Source: Listeria welshimeri serovar 6b str. SLCC5334 (GTDB taxonomy: Bacteria > Bacillota > Bacilli > Lactobacillales > Listeriaceae). Taken from it: a stretch of 64,000 nucleotides of DNA. The stretch lies in contig NC_008555.1 of assembly GCF_000060285.1 (NCBI RefSeq), forward strand, positions 806,001-870,000, in the 5' to 3' direction. Position 1 is the stretch's first letter; every line of letters begins with the position of its first letter. Shown here one piece after another: positions 35,787 to 45,664 of the stretch. A program made the position numbers and the translations under genes. Under the pieces are notes generated by a model. The model was given only the letters and a program-made list of their open reading frames with translations, ran no database searches and was not told the DNA's origin.

Positions 35787-36638
35787 ATGAACGAGACTCA
35801 AAAATTGGTAGCCGCATCTTTAGAACGTAACTTTGGAAAAGATATTGGCACACGTTATGTAGGAAATGAAAAAGCGCAACTACGCGCTGAAGAAGTAATT
35901 GAGGAAATTGCAATTGTTATCGCACCACTTGTGGAACAACTAGGAATCGAGAGTAAAACCGTGAAAAAAACGATTCCCTTTTTATATGAACTTCAAAAAA
36001 ATCAATTTTGTGATATGAGTGCTTATCCGTATCCGCTTCTTCTAGTCAATGGAACGAGCGCAGATACAGAGAAATATTGGCGTGATTTACCAACCTACTG
36101 GACAGATGATGCAAATAAAATTGTTCTACCATATGTTTTAGAACATATGAAAAATAATAAAGTACGTCAAAAACTGTTGGCTTTCCACGCATGGCTTTTA
36201 GGGGAAGTAGCTGAAATGAACGAAGAGCTAGGTGCAGCTTTTCGTGTGAAATTGGTATTTGAATCTGATATGCGTATTCGTTTACGGGTTTATGAAGTAG
36301 AACAAATTGCAGTAGAGGTTCATTTTTTAGATAATCATGATACAGAACAACAACATTTAGGCTATGACGTCAGTTTGGACGCAGAACTAGAAGTAAAAGC
36401 CAGATTATTACTTCGCCAAGGGATTTTAACAGAAAATTTAGGATTAGAAGCACTAAAAGCTTATATTAAATCCGTTTTACCGATTGCGCATAACTTGGAA
36501 ACTCTAAAGCAACTAACAGGAGAAGAGACGAAAAAACTCACTAAATTATTAATGCAAGAGGAACCAAAAATTATGGAAGACACAGATTTAACTAGCAAAG
36601 CATTAGATTTCTTACAAAAATTAGCTCCAAAGAAATAA
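35787..36638 (+). CDS. Conserved hypothetical protein after the ATPase
   Basis: A 283-aa soluble protein, rich in acidic helices, with no recognised family. Two halves are suggested: residues 1-110 (ERNFGKDIGTRYVG...) and 125-283 (WLLGEVAEMNEELGAAF...). A strong AAAGGAGGG precedes ATG 35787, 14 bases after the pump's stop, so it is probably co-transcribed and might support or regulate the pump. Function unknown. Similar to lmo0819 by position. Confidence 0.75.
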   Translation: MNETQKLVAASLERNFGKDIGTRYVGNEKAQLRAEEVIEEIAIVIAPLVEQLGIESKTVKKTIPFLYELQKNQFCDMSAYPYPLLLVNGTSADTEKYWRDLPTYWTDDANKIVLPYVLEHMKNNKVRQKLLAFHAWLLGEVAEMNEELGAAFRVKLVFESDMRIRLRVYEVEQIAVEVHFLDNHDTEQQHLGYDVSLDAELEVKARLLLRQGILTENLGLEALKAYIKSVLPIAHNLETLKQLTGEETKKLTKLLMQEEPKIMEDTDLTSKALDFLQKLAPKK

Positions 36639-36641
36639 GAA

Positions 36642-36688
36642 TAAAATGCTATTTGGAGAAAATTATTCCTAAATAGCATTTTATTTTT
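36642..36688 (+). terminator. Terminator after the ATPase operon
   Basis: AAAATGCTATTT/AAATAGCATTTT 12-bp arms followed by ATTTTT. Confidence 0.85.
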
Positions 36689-36749
36689 GCAAGTGAGATT
36701 GAAAGAATAGTAAAATGATACAATGAAATGAGAAATGAGGATGTAAAAA

Positions 36750-37307
36750 TTGATTCGACAAGCCAAAAAATCAGACGCGCCTAAAATTGCGCCACTGTTA
36801 CTCGTAATATGGAAAGATATGGAATTACCAATTTTAGAAGTAGAAACAGAAGAAGCGATTACTAATGCGTTAGTAGAAGCGATTCAAACAGAAGATTATC
36901 GATATAGCTACAGACATCTTCATGTGTTTGAAAAAGATGGCGATATTGCCGGTGTTTTAGCTGGCTATCCAGGGAAGATCGAACCTGATATCGACCATGC
37001 TTGGAACGCGATTGCGAAAAAACATGGGATTACTTACGATGCACCAATTTTTGTTGATAAAGAAACATTTCCGGGTGAATGGTATTTAGATTCTATTGTC
37101 ACAAACGAAAAATATCGCGGCCACGGGGTTGGAACAGCTTTACTGGCTAAATTAACAGAAATTGCTGCCAAAGATGGCGAAAAAGTAGTTGGTTTAAATT
37201 GTGACAAAGGAAACCCACATGCAAAACGTTTATATGAACGATTAGGATTTCACGTGACTGGGGAAATCACGCTTAGTGGTCACAACTACGAACACATGCA
37301 AAAATAA
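36750..37307 (+). CDS. GNAT-family acetyltransferase
   Basis: A 185-aa N-acetyltransferase. The acetyl-CoA site is seen in LDSIVTNEKYRGHGVGTALL (R-G-x-G-x-G/A) and the C-terminal NPHAKRLYERLGF. TTG start at 36750 with AATGAGG upstream. Substrate unknown. The lipoprotein gene follows after 16 bases, so the two may form an operon. Confidence 0.85.
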   Translation: MIRQAKKSDAPKIAPLLLVIWKDMELPILEVETEEAITNALVEAIQTEDYRYSYRHLHVFEKDGDIAGVLAGYPGKIEPDIDHAWNAIAKKHGITYDAPIFVDKETFPGEWYLDSIVTNEKYRGHGVGTALLAKLTEIAAKDGEKVVGLNCDKGNPHAKRLYERLGFHVTGEITLSGHNYEHMQK

Positions 37308-37323
37308 GAAATGAGGCAAACCA

Positions 37324-37980
37324 ATGAAAAAAATAATTTTCACTATAATGCTTAGTTTGATATTAGTTCTTGCAGGTTGCGCGGATGTCACTAACACCGT
37401 GAAAGTAGATAAAAAAGGGGAAGCAACGATCTCGTTCGATGTCGATATTTCGACTGTCGCTGGAATTTTTGCATCAGGCTATTCAAATGAACTGGAAGCA
37501 AAACTAAAAGAAGCTGGATTTACAGTAGATAAAAAATCAAATACAAGCTATCATATCGAAAAGAGACTAGATAAAAATGAAACGACAAAAAGCAATATGA
37601 AACCAGAAGATTATGGTGTGAAAATTACGAATACCAAAAGTTTCTTCACACAGAAAATCAAAGTGGATGCAGATATTGACATCGAAAAAATTTGGAAAAA
37701 AGAAGTGGCGGATGTCGCATTTCCAAAAGAAGTACTAAGTCAGATTGATTATACGTTTATCTTAGATTTGCCGGTTTCGACAATTGGAGATAATAATGCC
37801 AAAAGCGTTGATGGTGGAAAGCTAACTTGGGATGTGCCACTTGATAAAAAATCTGAAATGTATTTTGAAGTCACTGTGCCGAACGTGAAAAATATTGCGA
37901 TTGTTGGTGGAATCTTAGTTATAGCAATCATTGGTTTGGTTATTTATCTTATTAGAAAACACCGGAAAAAGAAAAAATGA
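37324..37980 (+). CDS. Membrane lipoprotein with LppM/DUF3153-like domain
   Basis: A 218-aa lipoprotein. Lipobox LVLAGC (Cys20) is followed by an extracytoplasmic beta-rich domain (NTVKVDKKGEATISFDVDIS) and, unusually, a second membrane anchor at the C-terminus (about residues 190-210) with a basic RKHRKKKK end. This two-ended anchoring is typical of LppM/DUF3153-like proteins. Function unknown. Confidence 0.8.
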   Translation: MKKIIFTIMLSLILVLAGCADVTNTVKVDKKGEATISFDVDISTVAGIFASGYSNELEAKLKEAGFTVDKKSNTSYHIEKRLDKNETTKSNMKPEDYGVKITNTKSFFTQKIKVDADIDIEKIWKKEVADVAFPKEVLSQIDYTFILDLPVSTIGDNNAKSVDGGKLTWDVPLDKKSEMYFEVTVPNVKNIAIVGGILVIAIIGLVIYLIRKHRKKKK

Positions 37981-37987
37981 CTATAAT

Positions 37988-38031
37988 AAAAAAGAGTGAA
38001 TCAGTTAGCTAAGCTGATTCACTCTTTTGTT
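37988..38031. terminator. Bidirectional terminator between convergent genes
   Basis: AAAAGAGTGAATCAG/CTGATTCACTCTTTT perfect 15-bp arms; it covers the last codons of the merR-family gene. Confidence 0.9.
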
Positions 38032-38394
38032 TACTTCTTGCTCTAACTCTTCATAACAAGCTAATTTTTTCTCGATTTTCTTAAATGCTCGATCTAACTC
38101 TGCTTGCCGACGATACATGTCTGCTTGATGTTCTTTAAGTACCGCAATACGTTCTGTTACCGTTTTGTCCCCGCATTTCGTTAGTTCTACAATTTCCTTT
38201 TGTTTAGCTAGGGGCATGCCAGTGACGCGTAAACAAGTGAGCAATTCGAGCCAGTGCAAAGCATCATTATCAAAAATCCGATTATTATTTTTGTCACGCG
38301 CTAGAAAAGGAATTAACCCTTCTCGTTCATAATAACGAATTGTATAGGCGCTTAAACCCGTATGCGCGGAAGCTTCTTTGATAGTTTGGTGCAC
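38005..38394 (-). CDS. MerR-family regulator of the aldo-keto reductase
   Basis: A 129-aa regulator. The N-terminal winged helix (TGLSAYTIRYYEREGLIPF) is followed by a dimer coiled coil; there is no separate ligand domain and the only Cys residues are scattered. It resembles AdhR/YfmP-type MerR proteins that answer aldehydes or electrophiles. I chose GTG 38394 with AAAGGGGTG; the longer frame from 38544 runs through the divergent promoter. Its operator lies at 38454-38473. Confidence 0.88.
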   Translation of the reverse strand: MHQTIKEASAHTGLSAYTIRYYEREGLIPFLARDKNNNRIFDNDALHWLELLTCLRVTGMPLAKQKEIVELTKCGDKTVTERIAVLKEHQADMYRRQAELDRAFKKIEKKLACYEELEQEVNKRVNQLS

Positions 38395-38450
38395 TATAAT
38401 CACCCCTTTTTTCTTAATCATAGCATCTTGAAAATCGAAAAGCCAAATGT

Positions 38451-38481
38451 TTGCCTTCGAGTGCACTCTAAGGTGTATAGT
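38451..38481 (+). promoter_or_regulatory. MerR-type promoter with 19-bp spacer and palindromic operator
   Basis: -35 TTGCCT (38451-38456), 19-base spacer, -10 TATAGT (38476-38481). The operator CCTTCGAGTGCACTCTAAGG (38454-38473) is a near-perfect palindrome (one mismatched pair). The over-long spacer is the mark of MerR-activated promoters, which are untwisted on activation. Confidence 0.88.
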
Positions 38482-38513
38482 AAACGTGTTATTACTTTTA
38501 GGAGGCGGATAAA

Positions 38514-39338
38514 TTGAACTTAAAAGATACAGTAAAACTTGCAAATGGTGTTGAAATGCCCCGTTTAGGATTTGGCGTATGGAAAGTGAAAGACGGCGAC
38601 GAAGCAGTAAATTCTGTTAAATGGGCAATCGAAGCTGGTTATATTAGCATTGATACAGCAGCTGCATACAAAAATGAAGAAGGCGTTGGTCAAGCTATTA
38701 AAGAGTCCGGCGTTAAAAGAGAAGACTTGTTTGTAACAACGAAACTTTGGAATGCAGAACAAGGTTATGAATCCACATTAGCTGCATTTGATGAAAGTTT
38801 ACGTAAATTAGAACTTGATTATGTAGACTTATATTTGATTCACTGGCCAGTAGAAGGTAAATTCAAAGACACTTGGCGCGCTTTTGAAAAATTATATAAA
38901 GATAAACGCGTTCGCGCAATTGGCGTTTGTAACTTCCACGAACATCATTTAAAAGAATTAATGGAAGATGCAGAAATCGCTCCAATGGTTAACCAAATTG
39001 AATTACATCCACAATTAACACAAGAACCATTACGTAAATTCTGTGCGGAAAACAATATTGTAGTGGAAGCTTGGTCCCCACTTGGTAACGGTAAACTTCT
39101 TGCTAACCCTGAAATTAAAGCAATTGCTGATGCACATGGTAAATCAGTTGCACAAGTTATTCTTCGTTGGGACTTACAAATTGGTGTCGTAACGATTCCA
39201 AAATCGGTCCACCAAGAACGTATTATCCAAAACGCGGATATTTTCGATTTCGAATTAACAGAAGAAGAAGTAGCAAAAATCAGCGGATTAAATAAAGACG
39301 AAAGAACTGGCCCAGATCCAGATAATTTCAATTTCTAA
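38514..39338 (+). CDS. Aldo-keto reductase (AKR5-like)
   Basis: A 274-aa NADPH-dependent reductase. Family motifs: [21 protein letters not shown] (catalytic Asp and Tyr), LYLIHWP (His), EAWSPLGNG and [10 protein letters not shown] (cofactor site). Length and motifs match glyoxal/methylglyoxal reductases such as YvgN. TTG start with TAGGAGG. The MerR-type operator suggests induction by reactive aldehydes. Confidence 0.92.
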   Translation: MNLKDTVKLANGVEMPRLGFGVWKVKDGDEAVNSVKWAIEAGYISIDTAAAYKNEEGVGQAIKESGVKREDLFVTTKLWNAEQGYESTLAAFDESLRKLELDYVDLYLIHWPVEGKFKDTWRAFEKLYKDKRVRAIGVCNFHEHHLKELMEDAEIAPMVNQIELHPQLTQEPLRKFCAENNIVVEAWSPLGNGKLLANPEIKAIADAHGKSVAQVILRWDLQIGVVTIPKSVHQERIIQNADIFDFELTEEEVAKISGLNKDERTGPDPDNFNF

Positions 39339-39353
39339 AATAAAAAAGTTGAG

Positions 39354-39388
39354 ATCCCTTCCAACGTTTCATATTGGAAGGGATTTTT
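39354..39388 (+). terminator. Terminator after the aldo-keto reductase gene
   Basis: ATCCCTTCCAA/TTGGAAGGGAT perfect 11-bp arms with a T5 run. Confidence 0.9.
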
Positions 39389-39430
39389 GCTATGCTTTTA
39401 TGCTACAATAAATGAAAAAAAGAGGTTAAC

Positions 39431-40399
39431 ATGGAACCTAAAAAAATTATTGAAAACCGCTTTTTTAATCAAAAATTAGCAGAATCAGCATGGGTAGCTT
39501 CCCCCGAAGAAGTGGTATTTCATTTTGGCGCAATGCAGTCTCAAAATTACTCGCAATCGTTGTGGGCTGTTGGGAGTAGGTTAATTACCCCAAGCGAGCT
39601 AGCTGTTAAAAAAGCAATTGATAATGGTGAAATTATCCGAACGTGGCTTTTACGAGGAACGATTCACCTTTTTTCTGCACGTGATTATCACTGGATGATG
39701 GATTTAATTGCACCTACCATAGATAAAATTTGTAGACCACACCGAAAAAAATTAGGTTTAACAGAAGAAATTCTTAGTAAAGCTTCTGAAGTTGTAGAAA
39801 CCTTCGTTGCAAAAGAAGTAGTGACTAGAAAAGAGTTAGCAAACCATTTAGCTGAAAACAATTTACCAAATGCAGGTATCCCGTTTGCGCAATTATTGGT
39901 TTATTTAAGCTCACGGAAAATTATTTGTTCAGGACCAAATGAAACTTTTAGAAATATAGAGCTTATACCTAAACAAACGCATATTTTTACGAGAGAAGAA
40001 GCTGTACAAGAATTAGCTAAGCGCTATCTTCAAAGTCATGCACCAGCCACTTTAAAAGACTTTTGCTTTTGGTCTGGTTTAACTGTGACTGATGCAAAAA
40101 TGGCTTTGGCTAACTTTACTAAAGAAGATGAATTCTATTTAAATGAATTGACTAAAAATGTCATTTCCACTCGTCAAATCCCTCTTGCGGGTTTTGACGA
40201 GTGGATTATCGGATACAAGGATCGCTCTATTGTTTTGTCTGAAGCGTGGCAGGATGAAATCATTACTAAAAATGGTATTTTTCGACCAGCGATTATTTCA
40301 GATGGTCAAGTTGTGGGTAAATGGGAAAAACCTAAAAAACAAATAGAACTACAAGGAGAATACTGGGATCGTTACATCCAGTTTCGGAATATGCTATAG
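39431..40399 (+). CDS. HTH_42 family winged-helix protein (AlkZ/YcaQ-like)
   Basis: A 322-aa protein of the PF06224 family, which includes DNA glycosylases that open interstrand crosslinks (AlkZ, YcaQ). A QxQ element (GAMQSQNYSQ), as in AlkZ-type active sites, is found near residue 36, followed by TWLLRGTIHLFSARDY. The C-terminal segment (FDEWIIGYKDRS) is typical of the family. A role in DNA repair is plausible; activity is not proven by sequence. It lies 40 bases before mvaA. Confidence 0.75.
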   Translation: MEPKKIIENRFFNQKLAESAWVASPEEVVFHFGAMQSQNYSQSLWAVGSRLITPSELAVKKAIDNGEIIRTWLLRGTIHLFSARDYHWMMDLIAPTIDKICRPHRKKLGLTEEILSKASEVVETFVAKEVVTRKELANHLAENNLPNAGIPFAQLLVYLSSRKIICSGPNETFRNIELIPKQTHIFTREEAVQELAKRYLQSHAPATLKDFCFWSGLTVTDAKMALANFTKEDEFYLNELTKNVISTRQIPLAGFDEWIIGYKDRSIVLSEAWQDEIITKNGIFRPAIISDGQVVGKWEKPKKQIELQGEYWDRYIQFRNML

Positions 40400-40439
40400 T
40401 CAAGTATGCAGAGAAATTTTAATTTGAGGTGATTATGCA

Positions 40440-41717
40440 ATGCAATCTTTTGATAAATTTTATAAAAAAACACTAGAAGAACGTCAAGTAATTTTGGCAG
40501 AATATGCTAATCTAAATGAGGAGGAACAAGCCTTTTTAGCTTCTACGGGGGCACTTTCGTTTGATAAAGCAAACCATATGATTGAAAATACAGTCGGAAT
40601 TTATTCGCTTCCTTTAGGCTTAGGGATGAATATGCTTTTAAATGATAAAAAATATATCGTACCAATGGCGATGGAAGAGCCTTCTGTTGTTGCTGCTCAA
40701 AGTTCAGGCGCTAAACTAATCGCTCAAAATGGCGGAATTACAAGTACTGCAACTGACAGAAAAATGATTGGACAAATCGAACTAATTACCGTGCCAGATG
40801 TGGAAGCTGCAGAAGAAAAAGTCATTGCTAATCGAGAGAAACTTATTGCCATTGCCAATAATGCCCATCCATCTTTACTAAAACGAGGCGGGGGAGCTGT
40901 AGACTTACAAGTACGTACTACCAAAACCGCGAGTGGTGAAACTTTATTTATCATTCATTTACTTGTAGATACGCAAGAAGCAATGGGCGCCAACATGGTA
41001 AACACAATGGTCGAAACATTAGCCCCGGAGCTAGAAATACTGACTGGCGGGGTAGCAAATATGCGAATATTATCCAATTTGGTAGATGATGCGACTGCCA
41101 CAGCCACCTGCCGCTTGTCCCCTGAAAGCTTATCGACAAAAACGCAAAGTGGCGAATGGGTACGTGATCGAATTATTGCAGCTTATGAATTTGCAGATGC
41201 AGATATTTACCGTGCAGCAACTCATAACAAAGGAATTATGAATGGGATAGATGCCGTAATTATGGCTTTTGGAAATGATTGGCGTGCAGTGGAAGCAGCA
41301 AGCCATGCCTATACTGCCCGGACAGGAAGCTATAAGCCCATGTCTAAATGGTCAAAAGATGCGGATGGGTACTTGATTGGGGAATTAACTTTACCGATGC
41401 CAGTTGCCTTTGTTGGCGGTTCTATAGCGATTCATCCAATTGCCACTCTCTCAAAAAAAATCGCGCGAGTAGAATCAGCGAAAGAACTGGCTATGTTGGT
41501 ATGCGCAGTGGGCTTAACGCAAAATTTAGCCGCTTTAAAGGCGCTCGTTACGGAAGGCATCCAGCGTGGACATATGTCACTACAAGCAAAATCTCTCGCA
41601 ATGACAGCGGGTGCAGAAGCAAATGAAATCGAACAAGTTGCCCAATTTTTACAAGAAACGAAACAATTGAATGTGATGGCAGCTAAGAAATATATTGCTG
41701 AATTACGAACAAAATAA
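40440..41717 (+). CDS. mvaA: Class II HMG-CoA reductase
   Basis: A 425-aa soluble enzyme of the mevalonate pathway (HMG-CoA to or from mevalonate, NAD(P)H), giving isoprenoid precursors. Motifs: ENTVGIYSLPLGLG, catalytic Glu in AMEEPSVVAAQ, EAMGANMVN (cofactor site, DAMGANMVN in many class II enzymes), ATHNKGIMNGID and the C-terminal His in RGHMSLQAK. Length is typical. L. monocytogenes uses both mevalonate and MEP pathways. Confidence 0.95.
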   Translation: MQSFDKFYKKTLEERQVILAEYANLNEEEQAFLASTGALSFDKANHMIENTVGIYSLPLGLGMNMLLNDKKYIVPMAMEEPSVVAAQSSGAKLIAQNGGITSTATDRKMIGQIELITVPDVEAAEEKVIANREKLIAIANNAHPSLLKRGGGAVDLQVRTTKTASGETLFIIHLLVDTQEAMGANMVNTMVETLAPELEILTGGVANMRILSNLVDDATATATCRLSPESLSTKTQSGEWVRDRIIAAYEFADADIYRAATHNKGIMNGIDAVIMAFGNDWRAVEAASHAYTARTGSYKPMSKWSKDADGYLIGELTLPMPVAFVGGSIAIHPIATLSKKIARVESAKELAMLVCAVGLTQNLAALKALVTEGIQRGHMSLQAKSLAMTAGAEANEIEQVAQFLQETKQLNVMAAKKYIAELRTK

Positions 41718-41828
41718 AGCGAATATCAGGTGAGGAGCGGGATTTTATATATCGTTATTGTTTTGTTGGCCATACAAATAATATTGCAGGATTAGCACTT
41801 AGACTGAATGAATAGAAATTATCCAAAA
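41718..41828. other. Possible gene fragment after mvaA
   Basis: A frame without a start ends at 41815 and reads ...YRYCFVGHTNNIAGLALRLNE. It looks like the tail of a lost gene, possibly related to the transposase fragments present at this place in other strains (recalled). Weak support. Confidence 0.3.
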
Positions 41829-41866
41829 GAAACTAGCAGGAACAACGTAGCTAGTTTCTTTTTTTG
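41829..41866 (+). terminator. Terminator after mvaA
   Basis: GAAACTAGC/GCTAGTTTC arms (41829-41837, 41850-41858) with T7. Confidence 0.85.
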
Positions 41867-41974
41867 TTAAAAATCTACACTTTTATTAGTCCTTGTGAAG
41901 CATTGAGTATAAGCGAATAGTGGTGTAGAATAAGAATGATTATAAAACTAGAATGACTGGAAGTGTTTAGTCTT

Positions 41975-44900
41975 ATGCGAAATAGAAAAACGATGGATGG
42001 AAACACTGCCGCAGCCAATATTTCTTACGCATTTACAGAAGTTGCAGCAATCTATCCAATTACCCCTTCCTCCACTATGGCTGAACTCGTGGATGAATGG
42101 TCATCAAAAAACAAGAAAAATTTATTTAATGAACCCGTAAAAGTAGTGGAAATGCAATCAGAAGCAGGAGCAGCAGGGACAGTTCATGGATCACTTCAAG
42201 CAGGAGCCTTAACGAGCACATACACAGCGAGTCAAGGTTTACTTTTAATGATTCCGAATATGTACAAAATTGCTGGAGAATTATTGCCCACAGTTTTTCA
42301 TGTATCTGCAAGAACAATTTCGGCGGCCTCGCTTAATATTTTCGGCGACCATAGTGATGTGATGGCAGCGCGTCAAACTGGATTTGCGATGCTCGCAGAA
42401 GGTTCTGTGCAAGAAGTAATGGACTTATCCGCCGTAGCTCATCTGGCATCGCTGAAAGGAAGCTTGCCATTTTTAAACTTTTTTGATGGATTCCGGACAA
42501 GTCACGAATTACAAAAAATCGAAGTGCTTGAATATGAGGAATTAGAAAGTTTGCTTGACAAAGAGGCCTTACAACAATTCAGAAATCGCGCAATGACGCC
42601 TAATAATCCGAAAACATTAGGCTCGAACCAGAACCCGGATATCTTTTTTCAACAAAGGGAAACAGTGAATCGTTATTACGAGGAAATTCCAAATATCGTT
42701 CAGAACTATATGCAAGAAATTAATCAGCTACGTGGCACAGATTATGACTTAGTAAATTATTATGGTGCGGAAGATGCAACAGATGTCGTTGTAGCGATGG
42801 GGTCTGTAACGCCGGTCATTGAGCAAGTTATTGATTATTTAACAACCCAAGGCAAGAAAGTTGGACTGCTCAATATTCGTTTATATCGTCCTTTCCCAGC
42901 TGACAACTTTTTAGCGAAACTTCCGAAAACAGTAGAACGTGTGGCTGTTTTAGACCGAACAAAAGAACCAGGTTCAGGTGGGGAGCCACTTTTACTCGAT
43001 GTACAAAGTGTGCTTTATGATAGTGAGACGCGACCTCTCGTTATTGGCGGTAGATATGGCTTAGGTTCAAAAGATGTGACACCAGACCAGATTCTCGGTG
43101 TTTATTCGCACCTAATGACAGAAAAACCAAAACCTCGTTTCACCATTGGTATTACAGATGATATTACGAATCTCTCCATTGAAAATAGGGGACCAAGTGA
43201 TTTAACGTCAGAAAAAACGTTCCAATGTAAATTCTGGGGCTTTGGCTCGGACGGTACGGTAGGCGCTAATAAAGCCGCCATTAAGATTATTGGTGATAAT
43301 ACAGATTTATATGCGCAAGGTTACTTTTCCTATGATTCGAAAAAATCGGGGGGACTAACCGTTTCGCATCTACGCTTTGGAGAAAAAAGAATTCGTTCTG
43401 CTTATTTAATCCAACAGGCGGATTTTGTTTCTTGCTCAACCTCGGCCTATTTACGTTCGTATGATTTATTAAAAGGCTTAAAACCGGGCGGAACATTTTT
43501 ACTTAATACAATTTGGGAAGGCAAGCAGTTAGAACGCCATTTACCAGCAGCAATGCGTGCATATATTGCAAAAAACGATATTCAATTTTATACATTAAAT
43601 GCGATGAAAATTGCTGGGGAAGCTGGACTGGGCAGAAGAATTAATACTGTCATGCAAACAGCCTTTTTCCAAGTGACTGATATCTTACCGTTTGAAAAAG
43701 CTCTCGCTGACTTAAAAGAATCGGCTATCGCGACTTACGGAAAAAAAGATATGGCCGTTGCGGAAAAAAATATCCTCGCGATGGATCAAACAGTCGCTCA
43801 TTTGCATAAAGTAGAAGTGCCTGAAAGCTGGGCAAATCAAGAATTAAAAGTAGAAATAAATCCAACTACCGAAAAACCCGCTTACGTTAAAAATATCTTG
43901 GAACCTGTAAATCGGCTAGAAGGTGATAACTTAACCGTTGGAGATTTAATATCAAACGGAATGGTTAGTGGCGCTTATCCTCCAGGGACAGCAGCTTATG
44001 AAAAACGTGGAATTGCACTTGAAGTTCCTGAATGGATTTCTGAAAACTGTACGATGTGTAATGAATGTGCTTTTGTTTGTCCACATGCAGCTATTCGGCC
44101 GATTTTAACAAACGAAGAAGAGATGGAGTCTGCGCCAGAAGGCTTTATGACACGCGAAATGCGAGGAAAAGATGGCCTTCGTTACCGTATTCAAGTTTCA
44201 CCAATGGACTGTACCGGCTGTAACTTATGTGCGGAAACTTGTCCTGCAAAAGAAAAAGCGCTTGTAATGAAACCTTTTGAAGAAGTTGCTGAAAAAGAAA
44301 ATCCGAATTGGTCATTTGCCATTAATGTGAAACCAAAGAAAAATCCAACTAAAAAAAATACCGTTCCTGGTAGTCAATTCGAACAACCTTTACTTGAGTT
44401 CTCTGGGGCTTGTGCTGGCTGTGGCGAAACCCCTTATGTTAAATTATTAACGCAAATGTTTGGTGATCGGATGATGATTGCCAATGCAACTGGTTGTTCC
44501 TCGATTTGGGGCGCATCCGCACCAGCAACTCCGTATACTGTCAATGATAAAGGACATGGTCCGGCTTGGGGGAATTCACTTTTAGAAGATAACGCGGAAT
44601 ATGGTTACGGCATGTATTTAGCAAACCAAACCATGCGAAAAGCGCTAAACAATAAAGTCACAAAAGCACTAAAAGAAGAAACTATGTCATTAGCTTTACA
44701 TGAGGCACTTGTCGACTGGCAAACACAAATGGATGTTTCAGAAGATACGCGCGGGCGAGCAGAAACCTTACAACTTGCGCTTCTTAGTGAGATGGAAGGA
44801 AATCCAACACTCGAATCCATTTATAATGACCGTGAATTGTTTATTAAACGTTCGCAGTGGATGCTTGGAGGCGATGGTTGGGCTTATGATATTGGCTTCG

Positions 44901-45628
44901 GAGGAATTGATCATGTGTTAGCATCAGGAGAAGATGTGAATATTTTTGTAATGGATAATGAAGTCTACTCAAACACAGGCGGCCAATCATCCAAAGCCAC
45001 ACCAACTGCTGCTATTGCTAAATTTGCTTCAGGCGGAAAATCTGTCGGTAAAAAAGATCTTGGCATAATGGCTATGAGTTACGGAAATATTTATGTGGCG
45101 CAAATCGCGATGGGTGCGAACAAACGCCAAACTTTAAAAGCAATTGAAGAAGCAGAAGCATATCCAGGGCCTTCTTTAATCATTGCCTATACTCCATGTA
45201 TAAATCATGGAATTTCAAGTGGTATGAAAACAATGCTAAGTGAAACACAAAAAGCGGTGGAATGTGGCTACTGGAGCTTATATCGTTATAATCCAGCACT
45301 GGAAGAAAAAGGAAAAAATCCAATGATCATGGACTATAAAAAAGTTGATTTTGATCAATTTGAAGATTTCCTAAAACGGGAGACACGTTATTCCGCGCTA
45401 TATAAAGCAAATCCAGAAGTAGCAACGAAACTATCTGAAAAAACTCGATTAGACGCTGAAAAACGTTTCAACCGTTATGCTACAATGGCAGGATTAGATT
45501 TAGAAAAAATAACGAAGAAAAAAGAAACCACAAAAGAAGACAAAATGGAAAAACCAGTGGATGACGAACGCGCGGCTAGAAAAGCTGCACGGGAAGCAAG
45601 AAGACTGGCACGAGAACAAAGTGAATAA
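41975..45628 (+). CDS. nifJ: Pyruvate:ferredoxin/flavodoxin oxidoreductase
   Basis: A 1217-aa one-chain enzyme that splits pyruvate to acetyl-CoA and CO2 and reduces ferredoxin or flavodoxin. Domains in order: pyrimidine-binding TPP domain (AAISYAFTEV, YPITPSSTMAE), domain II (GSGGEPLLLDVQ), gamma domain, two [4Fe-4S] motifs (CTMCNECAFVCP; CTGCNLCAETCP), and the TPP pyrophosphate domain (GDGWAYDIGFGG ... NEVYSNTGGQ). A basic/acidic tail of about 35 residues ends the protein. ATG 41975 is 11 bases from GGAAG; GTG 41963 overlaps it. Start choice is moderate. Confidence 0.93.
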   Translation: MRNRKTMDGNTAAANISYAFTEVAAIYPITPSSTMAELVDEWSSKNKKNLFNEPVKVVEMQSEAGAAGTVHGSLQAGALTSTYTASQGLLLMIPNMYKIAGELLPTVFHVSARTISAASLNIFGDHSDVMAARQTGFAMLAEGSVQEVMDLSAVAHLASLKGSLPFLNFFDGFRTSHELQKIEVLEYEELESLLDKEALQQFRNRAMTPNNPKTLGSNQNPDIFFQQRETVNRYYEEIPNIVQNYMQEINQLRGTDYDLVNYYGAEDATDVVVAMGSVTPVIEQVIDYLTTQGKKVGLLNIRLYRPFPADNFLAKLPKTVERVAVLDRTKEPGSGGEPLLLDVQSVLYDSETRPLVIGGRYGLGSKDVTPDQILGVYSHLMTEKPKPRFTIGITDDITNLSIENRGPSDLTSEKTFQCKFWGFGSDGTVGANKAAIKIIGDNTDLYAQGYFSYDSKKSGGLTVSHLRFGEKRIRSAYLIQQADFVSCSTSAYLRSYDLLKGLKPGGTFLLNTIWEGKQLERHLPAAMRAYIAKNDIQFYTLNAMKIAGEAGLGRRINTVMQTAFFQVTDILPFEKALADLKESAIATYGKKDMAVAEKNILAMDQTVAHLHKVEVPESWANQELKVEINPTTEKPAYVKNILEPVNRLEGDNLTVGDLISNGMVSGAYPPGTAAYEKRGIALEVPEWISENCTMCNECAFVCPHAAIRPILTNEEEMESAPEGFMTREMRGKDGLRYRIQVSPMDCTGCNLCAETCPAKEKALVMKPFEEVAEKENPNWSFAINVKPKKNPTKKNTVPGSQFEQPLLEFSGACAGCGETPYVKLLTQMFGDRMMIANATGCSSIWGASAPATPYTVNDKGHGPAWGNSLLEDNAEYGYGMYLANQTMRKALNNKVTKALKEETMSLALHEALVDWQTQMDVSEDTRGRAETLQLALLSEMEGNPTLESIYNDRELFIKRSQWMLGGDGWAYDIGFGGIDHVLASGEDVNIFVMDNEVYSNTGGQSSKATPTAAIAKFASGGKSVGKKDLGIMAMSYGNIYVAQIAMGANKRQTLKAIEEAEAYPGPSLIIAYTPCINHGISSGMKTMLSETQKAVECGYWSLYRYNPALEEKGKNPMIMDYKKVDFDQFEDFLKRETRYSALYKANPEVATKLSEKTRLDAEKRFNRYATMAGLDLEKITKKKETTKEDKMEKPVDDERAARKAAREARRLAREQSE

Positions 45629-45664
45629 AAAAGGGTCCAGAAAAATTTTCTGGACCTTTTTTTG
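45628..45664 (+). terminator. Terminator after nifJ
   Basis: GGTCCAGAAAA/TTTTCTGGACC arms with a T7 run, directly after the stop. Confidence 0.9.

Noticed and set aside
41886-41910. Rex-like half-site TTGTGAA upstream of nifJ
   Set aside because: Only one half-site matches; the second arm is lost.
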